From the NCBI RefSeq assembly GCF_000014125.1, contig NC_008593.1:1488001-1552000 (forward strand): 64,000 nt of DNA, read 5' to 3'. A program made the translations under genes and the position numbers. The DNA is from Clostridium novyi NT (GTDB lineage: Bacteria; Bacillota; Clostridia; Clostridiales; Clostridiaceae). The notes beneath the pieces are model-generated. The model had not been told where the DNA came from and ran no database searches. It saw only the letters and a list, made by a program, of their open reading frames with translations. Positions 1-6,553 of the stretch are shown piece after piece (the first letter of the stretch is position 1; the number at the start of each line of letters is the position of its first letter).

Positions 1-505
1 CCCCATTTGTTGCATATGTGATTACATCATCATTTCTAGAATATCTATTAAGTAGATATGAACCAACTACTAAAGCTCTTTTATATTTTTTGTCACCTCT
101 TAGAAATTTTGTTGCAACATCTACACCGTGTAACATACTTATACAATCACAGCTTACATCAAAACAAACTTTAGCACTTCCCTCTAATGCTCTATTTAGC
201 ATAATAGCACAACAAGGTGTTAAATACTCTGGAGCATTTGTAGCTGATATTATTATGTCTATATCATCCCCAGTTAAGGATGCTTTTTTCATAGCTAATT
301 TAGCACTTTCTATAGACATAGTTAAAGTATTTTCATCCTCATCCGCTACCATTCTTTTTTCTCTTCCCAGTTCCTCAAAATACTCTTTCGCCTCCTCCAT
401 TAATTCAGGTTTAACCTTTTCAAAATGATCTAAATAATATTTATTATCTAGAACTTTCTTAGGATGATAACTTCCAATTGATTTAATAATTACGTTTCTG
501 TTCAT
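1..505 (-). CDS. 3-oxoacyl-ACP synthase III (FabH-like), truncated by window edge
   Basis: The first 168 residues of a thiolase-fold ketosynthase III run off the left edge of the window. I read it directly from the minus strand, starting at the ATG at 503-505 with GGAGGG upstream. The nucleophile region reads DVSCDCISMLHG, with the aligned catalytic Cys near residue 121; this is the position of the FabH Cys in its DLSAAC motif. The N-terminal half shows the family's alternating pattern, including IDIIISATNAPEYLTPC before the Cys. KAS III enzymes condense an acyl-CoA starter with malonyl-ACP. The His and Asn of the triad lie outside the window. A stand-alone copy with a divergent N-terminus (MNRNVIIKSIGSYHPKK) could belong to a specialised acyl or polyketide pathway rather than housekeeping fatty acid synthesis; the sequence here cannot decide. 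Confidence 0.85.
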   Translation of the reverse strand, partial: MNRNVIIKSIGSYHPKKVLDNKYYLDHFEKVKPELMEEAKEYFEELGREKRMVADEDENTLTMSIESAKLAMKKASLTGDDIDIIISATNAPEYLTPCCAIMLNRALEGSAKVCFDVSCDCISMLHGVDVATKFLRGDKKYKRALVVGSYLLNRYSRNDDVITYATNG

Positions 506-557
506 ATTTCCCTCCATTGTCATTTTATAAAAGTCTACTATTACTTATTCGTATAAT

Positions 558-586
558 ATTATATACTTTTAACTATATTTTTACAA
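558..586 (-). promoter_or_regulatory. sigma-A-type promoter for the FabH-like gene
   Basis: On the minus strand the -35 is TTGTAA (581-586), the spacer is 17 bp, and the -10 is TATAAT (558-563). This lies about 50 bp upstream of the start codon. Confidence 0.6.
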
Positions 587-703
587 AATTTTGTAGTTTT
601 TAAGCATTTTTTAAATATAATTGTATTTTTTACAAACCTTTATATTGTTTATAATCTTTTTTCAAAAATACACATAATAAAAATAAAGTTATGTGAGTAA
701 AAA

Positions 704-739
704 AATAAATCCTCTACTTTGAATAATAGAAGATTTATT
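704..739 (-). terminator. intrinsic terminator after the GIY-YIG gene
   Basis: AATAAATC...GATTTATT and TCTA...TAGA arms form a hairpin. On the minus strand it is followed by a run of seven T (699-705). Confidence 0.7.
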
Positions 740-753
740 CTTTACTAATTTTT

Positions 754-996
754 TTATTTGTTTTTTATTAATTCTAATTTCTTTTTTCTTGTAAATTTTT
801 TTATTTCACATTCCCTTTTTATGGCTTCTTCTTTGGTTTTAAACTCTTCATAATACTTTAAAGTAACTGGTCTCCTTGCCCTAGTATATTTAGCACCTTT
901 TCCACTATTATGAGTTTTTACTCTTTTATTAATGTCTGTAGTCCATCCTGTATAAAGAGTAGAATCACTGCATTCTAGAATATATGTGTACGGCAT
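754..996 (-). CDS. GIY-YIG nuclease-superfamily protein (YhbQ/UPF0213-like)
   Basis: An 80-aa single-domain protein. It opens with the GIY-YIG signature (YTYILEC at 3-9, then LYTGWT at 14-19), followed by the conserved Arg25, the [10 protein letters not shown] block and a KEEAIKRE helix carrying the candidate catalytic Glu. Length and order match the small stand-alone GIY-YIG family of Firmicutes and Proteobacteria (YhbQ, YazA). Related proteins bind or cut DNA, but the physiological role of this subfamily is poorly defined. It is the last gene of a three-gene minus-strand operon, 10 bp after the Nudix stop, and is followed by a terminator. Confidence 0.85.
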   Translation of the reverse strand: MPYTYILECSDSTLYTGWTTDINKRVKTHNSGKGAKYTRARRPVTLKYYEEFKTKEEAIKRECEIKKFTRKKKLELIKNK

Positions 997-1006
997 AATA
1001 AAATCC

Positions 1007-1411
1007 CTACAAATTATTTATAGCATTTTTAGTAGTTATGGTTATGTTTTCTGGTAAGCTTTCAATAGAAAACCACTTTAAATCATGGTGTTTTTGTGGT
1101 TCCACATTTTTTACTTGTCCATCTATTATTTTAACTAAAAATGTAGGCGCAACCCAATGAGTTTTTTCTTCTGAAATTATATGATTAGTAACAGTTATAA
1201 GTTTAGTTATTTCTATATCTACATTAACTTCTTCCTTAACTTCTCTCTTTATAGCTTCTTCTAATGTCTCAAACATTTCAACCTTTCCACCTGGAATGGA
1301 CCAACATCCCTTTTCTGGTTCTTTATTTCTAAGTAATAATAATATTTCTCCACTACTATTTTTAATTACTGCTCCTACTCCAACTCCAATATAGTCTTTT
1401 CCTTGTATCAT
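1007..1411 (-). CDS. Nudix hydrolase
   Basis: The complete Nudix box is present ([22 protein letters not shown]), with the metal-binding REVKEE core. The substrate is probably a nucleoside diphosphate derivative, possibly a damaged nucleotide (MutT-like), but nothing in the sequence fixes it. I chose ATG at 1409-1411 (134 aa) because AGGGTGAT sits just upstream. A GTG three codons earlier (1418-1420) would overlap the stop of the preceding gene, with only a weak ribosome site. It is translationally close-coupled to the membrane protein upstream and to the GIY-YIG gene downstream. Confidence 0.85.
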   Translation of the reverse strand: MIQGKDYIGVGVGAVIKNSSGEILLLLRNKEPEKGCWSIPGGKVEMFETLEEAIKREVKEEVNVDIEITKLITVTNHIISEEKTHWVAPTFLVKIIDGQVKNVEPQKHHDLKWFSIESLPENITITTKNAINNL

Positions 1412-1416
1412 ATTTA

Positions 1417-1818
1417 TCACCCTAACTTTGTATTTTCTATATTTTTATTATTCTGTATTAACCTTATTAATTTATATATTAGTAAAATGAATATAATTAT
1501 TTTTATACTAAATCCTATAATACTGATTAAAGTACAATACAAATGATATTTATAACGTATATTACTTATTAACATTATAAACCAAAACCATATCTGAAAT
1601 AAAATTAAAGCTATATTTATTTTTATAAAATTTAACCTTTTAAAAATATAGATTAAATATATCATTAAATAAATACCATCTAGTATTACAAATAATATAA
1701 ATTCATTACGTGAAATATTAACAGGAATATCACTTGATATAAGTATACAATACGTAAAGATAAAAAACGAAAAAATAGTAATACTTATTAAAATAACTCC
1801 ATCTATTAATTTTTTCAT
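1417..1818 (-). CDS. hypothetical four-helix membrane protein
   Basis: A 133-aa protein with four hydrophobic segments at about 6-30, 40-60, 68-88 and 96-118, a short charged C-terminal tail, and almost no soluble domain. I do not recognise a family. ATG at 1816-1818 has GGGGG upstream. It is the first gene of the operon with the Nudix and GIY-YIG genes; its end overlaps or abuts the Nudix start. The low complexity (Ile-rich) makes homology calls unreliable. Confidence 0.7.
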   Translation of the reverse strand: MKKLIDGVILISITIFSFFIFTYCILISSDIPVNISRNEFILFVILDGIYLMIYLIYIFKRLNFIKINIALILFQIWFWFIMLISNIRYKYHLYCTLISIIGFSIKIIIFILLIYKLIRLIQNNKNIENTKLG

Positions 1819-1840
1819 AAAATCCCCCTATTAATTTAGT

Positions 1841-1877
1841 AAAAAGCTATGGTATAGTTTTTATACCATAGCTTTTT
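1841..1877. terminator. bidirectional terminator
   Basis: A perfect 16-bp inverted repeat (arms AAAAAGCTATGGTATA and its complement) with a short T-rich loop. Its A/T ends give a T-run in both directions. It closes the small peptide gene on the minus strand. Confidence 0.8.
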
Positions 1878-1880
1878 AGG

Positions 1881-2018
1881 TTAGTTGTCATCTCGTATGT
1901 TCTTACATGAATCCATTGTATTTTTACAACTAGATACTGGATCTATTGATGCTGTAATAAGACCTAATACTGATGTTACACAAATCGCTAATATTTTAAA
2001 CATCTTATTGCTTTTCAA
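1881..2018 (-). CDS. small exported two-cysteine peptide (45 aa), unrecognised
   Basis: I found this ORF by reading the minus strand. A TTG start at 2016-2018 is preceded by GAGGTGAT at ideal spacing, and the stop falls just before a perfect terminator. The product begins MKSNKMFKILAICVTSVLGL, which is a lysine-rich N-end and a hydrophobic stretch like a signal or anchor. The tail is about 22 residues containing two SCKN repeats (SSCKNTMD, SCKNIRDDN) with cysteines seven residues apart. It lies downstream of the XRE/DUF2975/DUF4173 genes, which it may accompany. A secreted signalling, toxic or antimicrobial peptide is possible, but there is no clear AgrD or bacteriocin motif. Confidence 0.6.
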   Translation of the reverse strand: MKSNKMFKILAICVTSVLGLITASIDPVSSCKNTMDSCKNIRDDN

Positions 2019-2121
2019 AATATCACCTCTTATTTAATTAAATGGATATTATTATACAATAAAATTTTAATCCTCTTTGCTTGTAATTTCAATCTATTAA
2101 GTAAATAATAAACTATGATTA

Positions 2122-2328
2122 TTACTCTTTAACATATTCTAAAATATCTCCTGGTTGACATTCTAACTCTTTACATATAGCCTCAAGAGTTGAAAATCTT
2201 ATAGCCTTTGCTTTATTGTTTTTTAGTATAGATAAATTGGCATTGGTTATGCCTACTTTTTTAGCTAAATCTTGAAGTGACATTTTTCTCTTAGCCATCA
2301 TAACATCTAAATTAATAATTATCGCCAT
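2122..2328 (-). CDS. YozG-like Cro/CI-family HTH regulator
   Basis: A 68-aa single XRE-type DNA-binding domain. The helix-turn-helix is LQDLAKKVGITNANLSILKN (about 18-37), followed by RFSTLEAICKELECQPGDILEY, the usual last helices of the small YozG family. Such regulators typically sit beside DUF2975 membrane proteins, exactly as here, where the stop of the DUF2975 gene overlaps this gene's ribosome site (AGGAGA). It probably controls the linked membrane-protein genes; the targets are inferred. Confidence 0.85.
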   Translation of the reverse strand: MAIIINLDVMMAKRKMSLQDLAKKVGITNANLSILKNNKAKAIRFSTLEAICKELECQPGDILEYVKE

Positions 2329-2344
2329 AATAAAATTTCATCTC

Positions 2345-2839
2345 CTAAATTGTAAAATCATTTTCTTCTTTATACTCAATAGCTTTTTTGAAAACCCCTG
2401 CTAATATGGCAATAAATATTCCCGCTAATATAAATATTATAGGCTCTGTATCTGTATGTATCCCTTTTGCATCTAGATATATAAATTTATATTTTTCCTT
2501 TCCAAAGCTTACAACAAAATTTCCAAAATAACATGCTGCTATTATAAAACATTTTACTGATATCTTTTTTAAAGATGTCACATTGGACCATATAAAAGGA
2601 TTTGCCTTAATTAAAGTTATAACTATCTTTCTAAGTTCAAATACTATTAAAAATATACATATAACTCCAATAGTTAATAGGGTTCCTAGTATAATTTTAT
2701 TTTTTCCAGTTATATTTCCTGTGTTTTTAAAAAAAGTATTGTAATATACAAGCATAGTAAGTCCTATTCCAACTATTAGTATAATATTTAATATCCATAA
2801 TAGGACTTGTGATAAAGATTTTTTACCGTAATATTTCAT
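2345..2839 (-). CDS. DUF2975-family membrane protein
   Basis: A 164-aa protein with four transmembrane segments (about 10-32, 45-68, 90-110, 130-150). Its pattern (a long second-helix region, then RKIVITLIKANPFIWSNVTSLKKIS) is typical of DUF2975 proteins encoded with YozG-type regulators. No enzymatic motif is visible. GGAGG precedes the ATG. The tight spacing to the regulator downstream and the large DUF4173 gene 51 bp upstream suggest one transcription unit. Confidence 0.75.
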   Translation of the reverse strand: MKYYGKKSLSQVLLWILNIILIVGIGLTMLVYYNTFFKNTGNITGKNKIILGTLLTIGVICIFLIVFELRKIVITLIKANPFIWSNVTSLKKISVKCFIIAACYFGNFVVSFGKEKYKFIYLDAKGIHTDTEPIIFILAGIFIAILAGVFKKAIEYKEENDFTI

Positions 2840-2890
2840 GATTTTCCTCCAATATATTTTAAAATTAAAGCTCTAAAACTTAATTAAAAA

Positions 2891-4339
2891 TTATTTTTTT
2901 ATTGAATTTCCTTTATTGTAATAATAATTGTATTGATACCAATGCTGTTGTACTTTCTTATTGTTAGATATCCATTGTTTATATATATACTTAGAAATTA
3001 ATCCATTTTTATATGCTTTTGTCATAGAACCATAATTATCAAAGGACAATTCTGTTAAATAGTCATAATCTATCTTCCCTAAATTTTTTGCTATTCTAAT
3101 ATTGTTTACAGTTATTATATTATCTATATTAACAAAATTAACTGCTACATATAGTATAGCACCACAAATAATTATAGGTTTAAACAAATTTATATTTTTC
3201 CAAATAAACATTAACAATAAAAATAATATTATTGCTAAAAAAACAATAAATATACTAACTAAAATTCTAAGTCTTGTGAATCCAAATACTCTAATATAAA
3301 GTCTTATTTTATAAAATGCGGAAACATCCATACTAAGTGTAAGTATAGTTATTAATGAATATAATACTAAAAGAATCTTATTTTCCTTTTCATTAATATC
3401 TGTTGTATAACTTTTAATTAAAACAACTAAAATTATATTTACAACAACTATAAAAACTAATTGAAAAAATCCACTTCTTGCATATTCAGAATATGAAAAA
3501 CCTTCAGGCATAGACTTCTTAATATATAAATAACTTATTTGAATCTTAGTAAAAATACTATACAGTAAAGTTATTAAAGTTAACATTGTTATTACTACTA
3601 CAGGGTTAAAATTAACTTTATTTTTAACTTTATTATCATTTTGTTTTAATTTCACTAAGAAACTACAATACAATCCAAATATAAATAATGAAAATACAAC
3701 AGATGACAATAACTTTTTAGCTGTGTCTCCAATATTAATATAGCGAATATTAAATATTATATTATAAACATAGTGACTAAAAACTTCATCTGCACTAGAT
3801 AATAGCTTAATTAATATAAACAAAATTGGTATAGCTATAAAGACACCTAGTATTATTTCATATACCTTCTTTTTATTGTTTTGATTTTCACTTTTATTTA
3901 TAAATAAATAACTTAATTTATGAATATTTTTTATATTTGGTATAGCTATAAATATTCTTGTTATTAAAATTCTTTTAAATGATTTACACTTAAATTCTAT
4001 ATTATTATAAGTTATAAGTAAAAAACCTGAAAGTAGCGTAATTGGAATTAAAACTTTATTAAGAAATCTAAATAAATCATTACTATAAATTGCATAACTT
4101 AAGGACAATAATATACTTATTATGATAAAAAATATTCCAGTATAATTTTTGTTTTTTACTCCATTTATCAATAAAAATCCTAAAGTTAAAGTACCTACGA
4201 ATATAAAAACTGATATTCCTCCATAATTAAATGCAAATTTATAAAATAAAAATCCTATAAAAACTGATAATAATAGTATTTTTAAAATATTTATACTTTC
4301 GTTTTTTGAAACATTAAAAATTTCTTTTTTATATTTCAT
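2891..4339 (-). CDS. DUF4173-family polytopic membrane protein
   Basis: A 482-aa protein with about eleven hydrophobic helices. The signature segment SYSEYARSGFFQLVFI near residue 285 is the conserved motif I associate with DUF4173 (formerly grouped with DUF4153) proteins. The C-terminal ~80 residues are soluble and rich in Tyr and Asn. The function is unknown; relatives are often linked to two-component or XRE regulators, as here. AGGGGG precedes the ATG at 4337-4339. Confidence 0.75.
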   Translation of the reverse strand: MKYKKEIFNVSKNESINILKILLLSVFIGFLFYKFAFNYGGISVFIFVGTLTLGFLLINGVKNKNYTGIFFIIISILLSLSYAIYSNDLFRFLNKVLIPITLLSGFLLITYNNIEFKCKSFKRILITRIFIAIPNIKNIHKLSYLFINKSENQNNKKKVYEIILGVFIAIPILFILIKLLSSADEVFSHYVYNIIFNIRYINIGDTAKKLLSSVVFSLFIFGLYCSFLVKLKQNDNKVKNKVNFNPVVVITMLTLITLLYSIFTKIQISYLYIKKSMPEGFSYSEYARSGFFQLVFIVVVNIILVVLIKSYTTDINEKENKILLVLYSLITILTLSMDVSAFYKIRLYIRVFGFTRLRILVSIFIVFLAIILFLLLMFIWKNINLFKPIIICGAILYVAVNFVNIDNIITVNNIRIAKNLGKIDYDYLTELSFDNYGSMTKAYKNGLISKYIYKQWISNNKKVQQHWYQYNYYYNKGNSIKK

Positions 4340-4478
4340 ACTTAGTTCCCCCTATTTTGTCTATTTACTTTTACATAATATTAACATATGATTATTTGAA
4401 TTTCAATATATTTTTATTGTTTTTCAATAAATAAATATTGAATTTCACTATACAAATGTATATGTAAAGCAAAAAAAT

Positions 4479-4518
4479 TCCTATGAAATAGAATTTTTAA
4501 TGTTCTACTCCATAGGAT
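4479..4518 (-). terminator. intrinsic terminator after the ArsC-like gene
   Basis: TCCTATG...CATAGGA arms plus inner TAGAA...TTCTA. On the minus strand the hairpin is followed by seven T (4471-4477). Confidence 0.7.
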
Positions 4519-4547
4519 ATGTTTTTAACAGATTATAAATTTTAATA

Positions 4548-4886
4548 TTACTCCCAAGTTTTCCACACATCAGGTTTGTACCCAACTGTAGCTTCTTTCC
4601 CGTTTCTAACTATTGGAGTTACATATAACTTGGGGTTATTTAACAAAATTTCTTCTTTAACACTAGAAGTTCTTATATGCTCCATGTTCGATTTTTTATA
4701 TTCTTTTGAAGACTTATTTATTAAATTTGTAAGTCCCACAGCATTTTTAACACTTTGAAATTCTCCTTTGCTAAGTCCTTTCATGTTTAAATCTATAAAT
4801 TGATACTTTATTTTTCTCTCTTTAAAGTAACGTTCTGCTTTTTTAGTATCAAAACATTTTTTCACTCCAAAAATTTGAATATTCAT
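4548..4886 (-). CDS. ArsC/Spx-family thioredoxin-fold protein
   Basis: A 112-aa protein matching the ArsC/Spx fold: IQIFGVKKCFDTKKAERYF at the N-terminus with a single Cys11 at the active-site position, and the late TPIVRNGKEATVGY segment with the conserved Arg. The CxxC of Spx is absent; only one Cys is present in the motif. A true arsenate reductase is uncertain because there is no ars operon here. Many clostridial members are annotated simply as the arsenate reductase family. Monocistronic, with its own terminator. Confidence 0.8.
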   Translation of the reverse strand: MNIQIFGVKKCFDTKKAERYFKERKIKYQFIDLNMKGLSKGEFQSVKNAVGLTNLINKSSKEYKKSNMEHIRTSSVKEEILLNNPKLYVTPIVRNGKEATVGYKPDVWKTWE

Positions 4887-5050
4887 ATAAAATCATTTCC
4901 TTTTCATCTATATTTTCATACTTAATTTTAATATTATCATACTTACATTAATTCTTCTACAGAAGCTATATTTAAGTGTTTTTACGCATTATTATTTATA
5001 TTTATATAAATTTCATAATACTCTCCTAATAATCGTTATATGTAATTTAT

Positions 5051-5078
5051 TTGACTTAATATTTTATGATTATATAAT
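5051..5078 (+). promoter_or_regulatory. promoter for the EamA transporter
   Basis: -35 TTGACT (5051-5056), 16-bp spacer, -10 TATAAT (5073-5078). It lies 36 bp upstream of the TTG start. Confidence 0.65.
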
Positions 5079-5113
5079 TATTATTAGTATTTATTCATAA
5101 GGAGGACTTAATT

Positions 5114-5956
5114 TTGAACAAAAGCAAAGGCATTATATTTATGATTCTTGCCTCTCTTTCATTTGCTACAATGAATCTTTTTGGCAAGCTTGCAACTACG
5201 GCTACACCTTATCAAAAGACATTTATTTCAAATGTTATAGCAAGCATAATTGTTTGCTTTATTATTTTTTATAGAAAAGAATCTTTTATTGGTAAAAAAG
5301 AAAATAGAAAGTATCTTGTTTTAAGAGGTGTAATGGGTACAATATCCATTTTAACTTTATACTTTTCTTTAGATCATCTTTTTCTAGCGGATGCCACTAT
5401 TCTTACAAAACTTAGTCCGTTTTTTACTATAATATTTTCTTTTTTAATTCTTAAAGAAATGATTACTAAAAAACAGCTTAGTTTTTTAATTGTAGCATTC
5501 CTGGGAAGTTTATTTGTAATAAAACCTCAATTCAATTCCTCAATTATTCCTTCACTAATGGGAGTAATATCAGCAGCTACAGCTGGACTTGCATACACTA
5601 TGATAAGAATTTTAGGTGATCGTGAGAGCTTCTATACTATAATTTTATCATTTACTGGAATTGCTACTTTAACTATGTTTCCATTTATGTTTATACATAA
5701 TTCAATTACTTTAAATCATGCCTTATTATTAGTTTTAGGTGGACTTTGTTTTACTATAGGACAAGCATTTTTAACATTAGCATATAAAAATGCTCCAGCA
5801 TCTGAAATATCTATGTTTGACTACTGCGGATTATTGTTTGCTGGAACCTATGGATTTATTTTATTTAAAGAATTGCCAGATATATTATCAATTATAGGAT
5901 ATATAATTATTGTTGGCTCATCAATATTAAATATACTTTTTAATAAAAAACACTAA
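5114..5956 (+). CDS. EamA/DMT-family transporter
   Basis: 280 aa with ten predicted transmembrane helices in two EamA repeats (about 1-135 and 145-278). The first repeat shows LSFATMNLFGKLA and the DATILTKLSPFFTIIFSFLILKE pattern; the second repeats it with ASEISMFDYCGLLFAGTYGFILFKELP. DMT-superfamily members export or import metabolites, amino acids or nucleotide precursors; the substrate cannot be read here. A TTG start follows AAGGAGGA at good spacing. Transcribed alone on the plus strand from a strong promoter and closed by a terminator. Confidence 0.88.
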   Translation: MNKSKGIIFMILASLSFATMNLFGKLATTATPYQKTFISNVIASIIVCFIIFYRKESFIGKKENRKYLVLRGVMGTISILTLYFSLDHLFLADATILTKLSPFFTIIFSFLILKEMITKKQLSFLIVAFLGSLFVIKPQFNSSIIPSLMGVISAATAGLAYTMIRILGDRESFYTIILSFTGIATLTMFPFMFIHNSITLNHALLLVLGGLCFTIGQAFLTLAYKNAPASEISMFDYCGLLFAGTYGFILFKELPDILSIIGYIIIVGSSILNILFNKKH

Positions 5957-5960
5957 ACCA

Positions 5961-5996
5961 AAAAGATGCTATCTATAAAAGTTAGCATCTTTTTTA
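5961..5996 (+). terminator. intrinsic terminator after the EamA gene
   Basis: AAAAGATGCTA...TTAGCATCTTTTTT hairpin followed by six T. Confidence 0.8.
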
Positions 5997-6017
5997 TTAA
6001 CATGTATATAATTACTA

Positions 6018-6434
6018 TTATTTATTGTCTTTTTTTAATAAGTCTCTTATTTCTTGAAGTAATACTACTTCATCTGAAGGAGTTTCTTCTTCCTTTTCCT
6101 TCTCTTCTTCTACTTTTTTTATTTGTAATTTAGATATTAATTTAATAAACATAAATATTGAAAATGCTATTATTATAAAATCTACTACATTTTGAATAAA
6201 GTTTCCTATATTCAATGTTATAGGTGGCTTATTTCCTATACCATGTTTCAACGTTATTTTTAAATATGTGAAATTTATTCCTCCTGTTATAAGTCCTATA
6301 ATTGGCATTATTACATCTTTAACTAATGAAGATACTATTTTCCCAAAAGCTCCCCCAATTACAACACCTACTGCAAGGTCTAAAACATTTCCCTTCATGG
6401 CAAATTCTTTAAATTCTTTTATTGTTTTTTTCAA
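6018..6434 (-). CDS. mscL: large-conductance mechanosensitive channel MscL
   Basis: 138 aa. The signature [39 protein letters not shown] (TM1) lies near the N-terminus. A second helix at about 80-105 and a charged C-terminal helix bundle (Lys/Glu-rich, then [11 protein letters not shown]) complete the usual homopentameric MscL. It releases solutes on hypo-osmotic shock. TTG start behind GGAGTGA. Monocistronic on the minus strand. Confidence 0.95.
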   Translation of the reverse strand: MKKTIKEFKEFAMKGNVLDLAVGVVIGGAFGKIVSSLVKDVIMPIIGLITGGINFTYLKITLKHGIGNKPPITLNIGNFIQNVVDFIIIAFSIFMFIKLISKLQIKKVEEEKEKEEETPSDEVVLLQEIRDLLKKDNK

Positions 6435-6494
6435 AGTATCACTCCATCTTTTCTTTAGAATTTTATGAATATTAATATCAATGATAACATAAAA

Positions 6495-6526
6495 GACTTT
6501 GTAATTCCATGAAAAATTACAAAGTC
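6495..6526 (-). terminator. clpB terminator
   Basis: A perfect 12-bp stem GACTTTGTAATT/AATTACAAAGTC, followed on the minus strand by TTTTATG. Confidence 0.7.
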
Positions 6527-6553
6527 CTTATATTTATTCAATTTTAATTACAA

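Noticed and set aside
1881..2018. AgrD-type cyclic lactone peptide
   Set aside because: The hydrophobic N-half fits, but the short tail lacks the usual Cys-plus-four-residue ring followed by an acidic Pro-containing tail, and no agrB or agrC is nearby.
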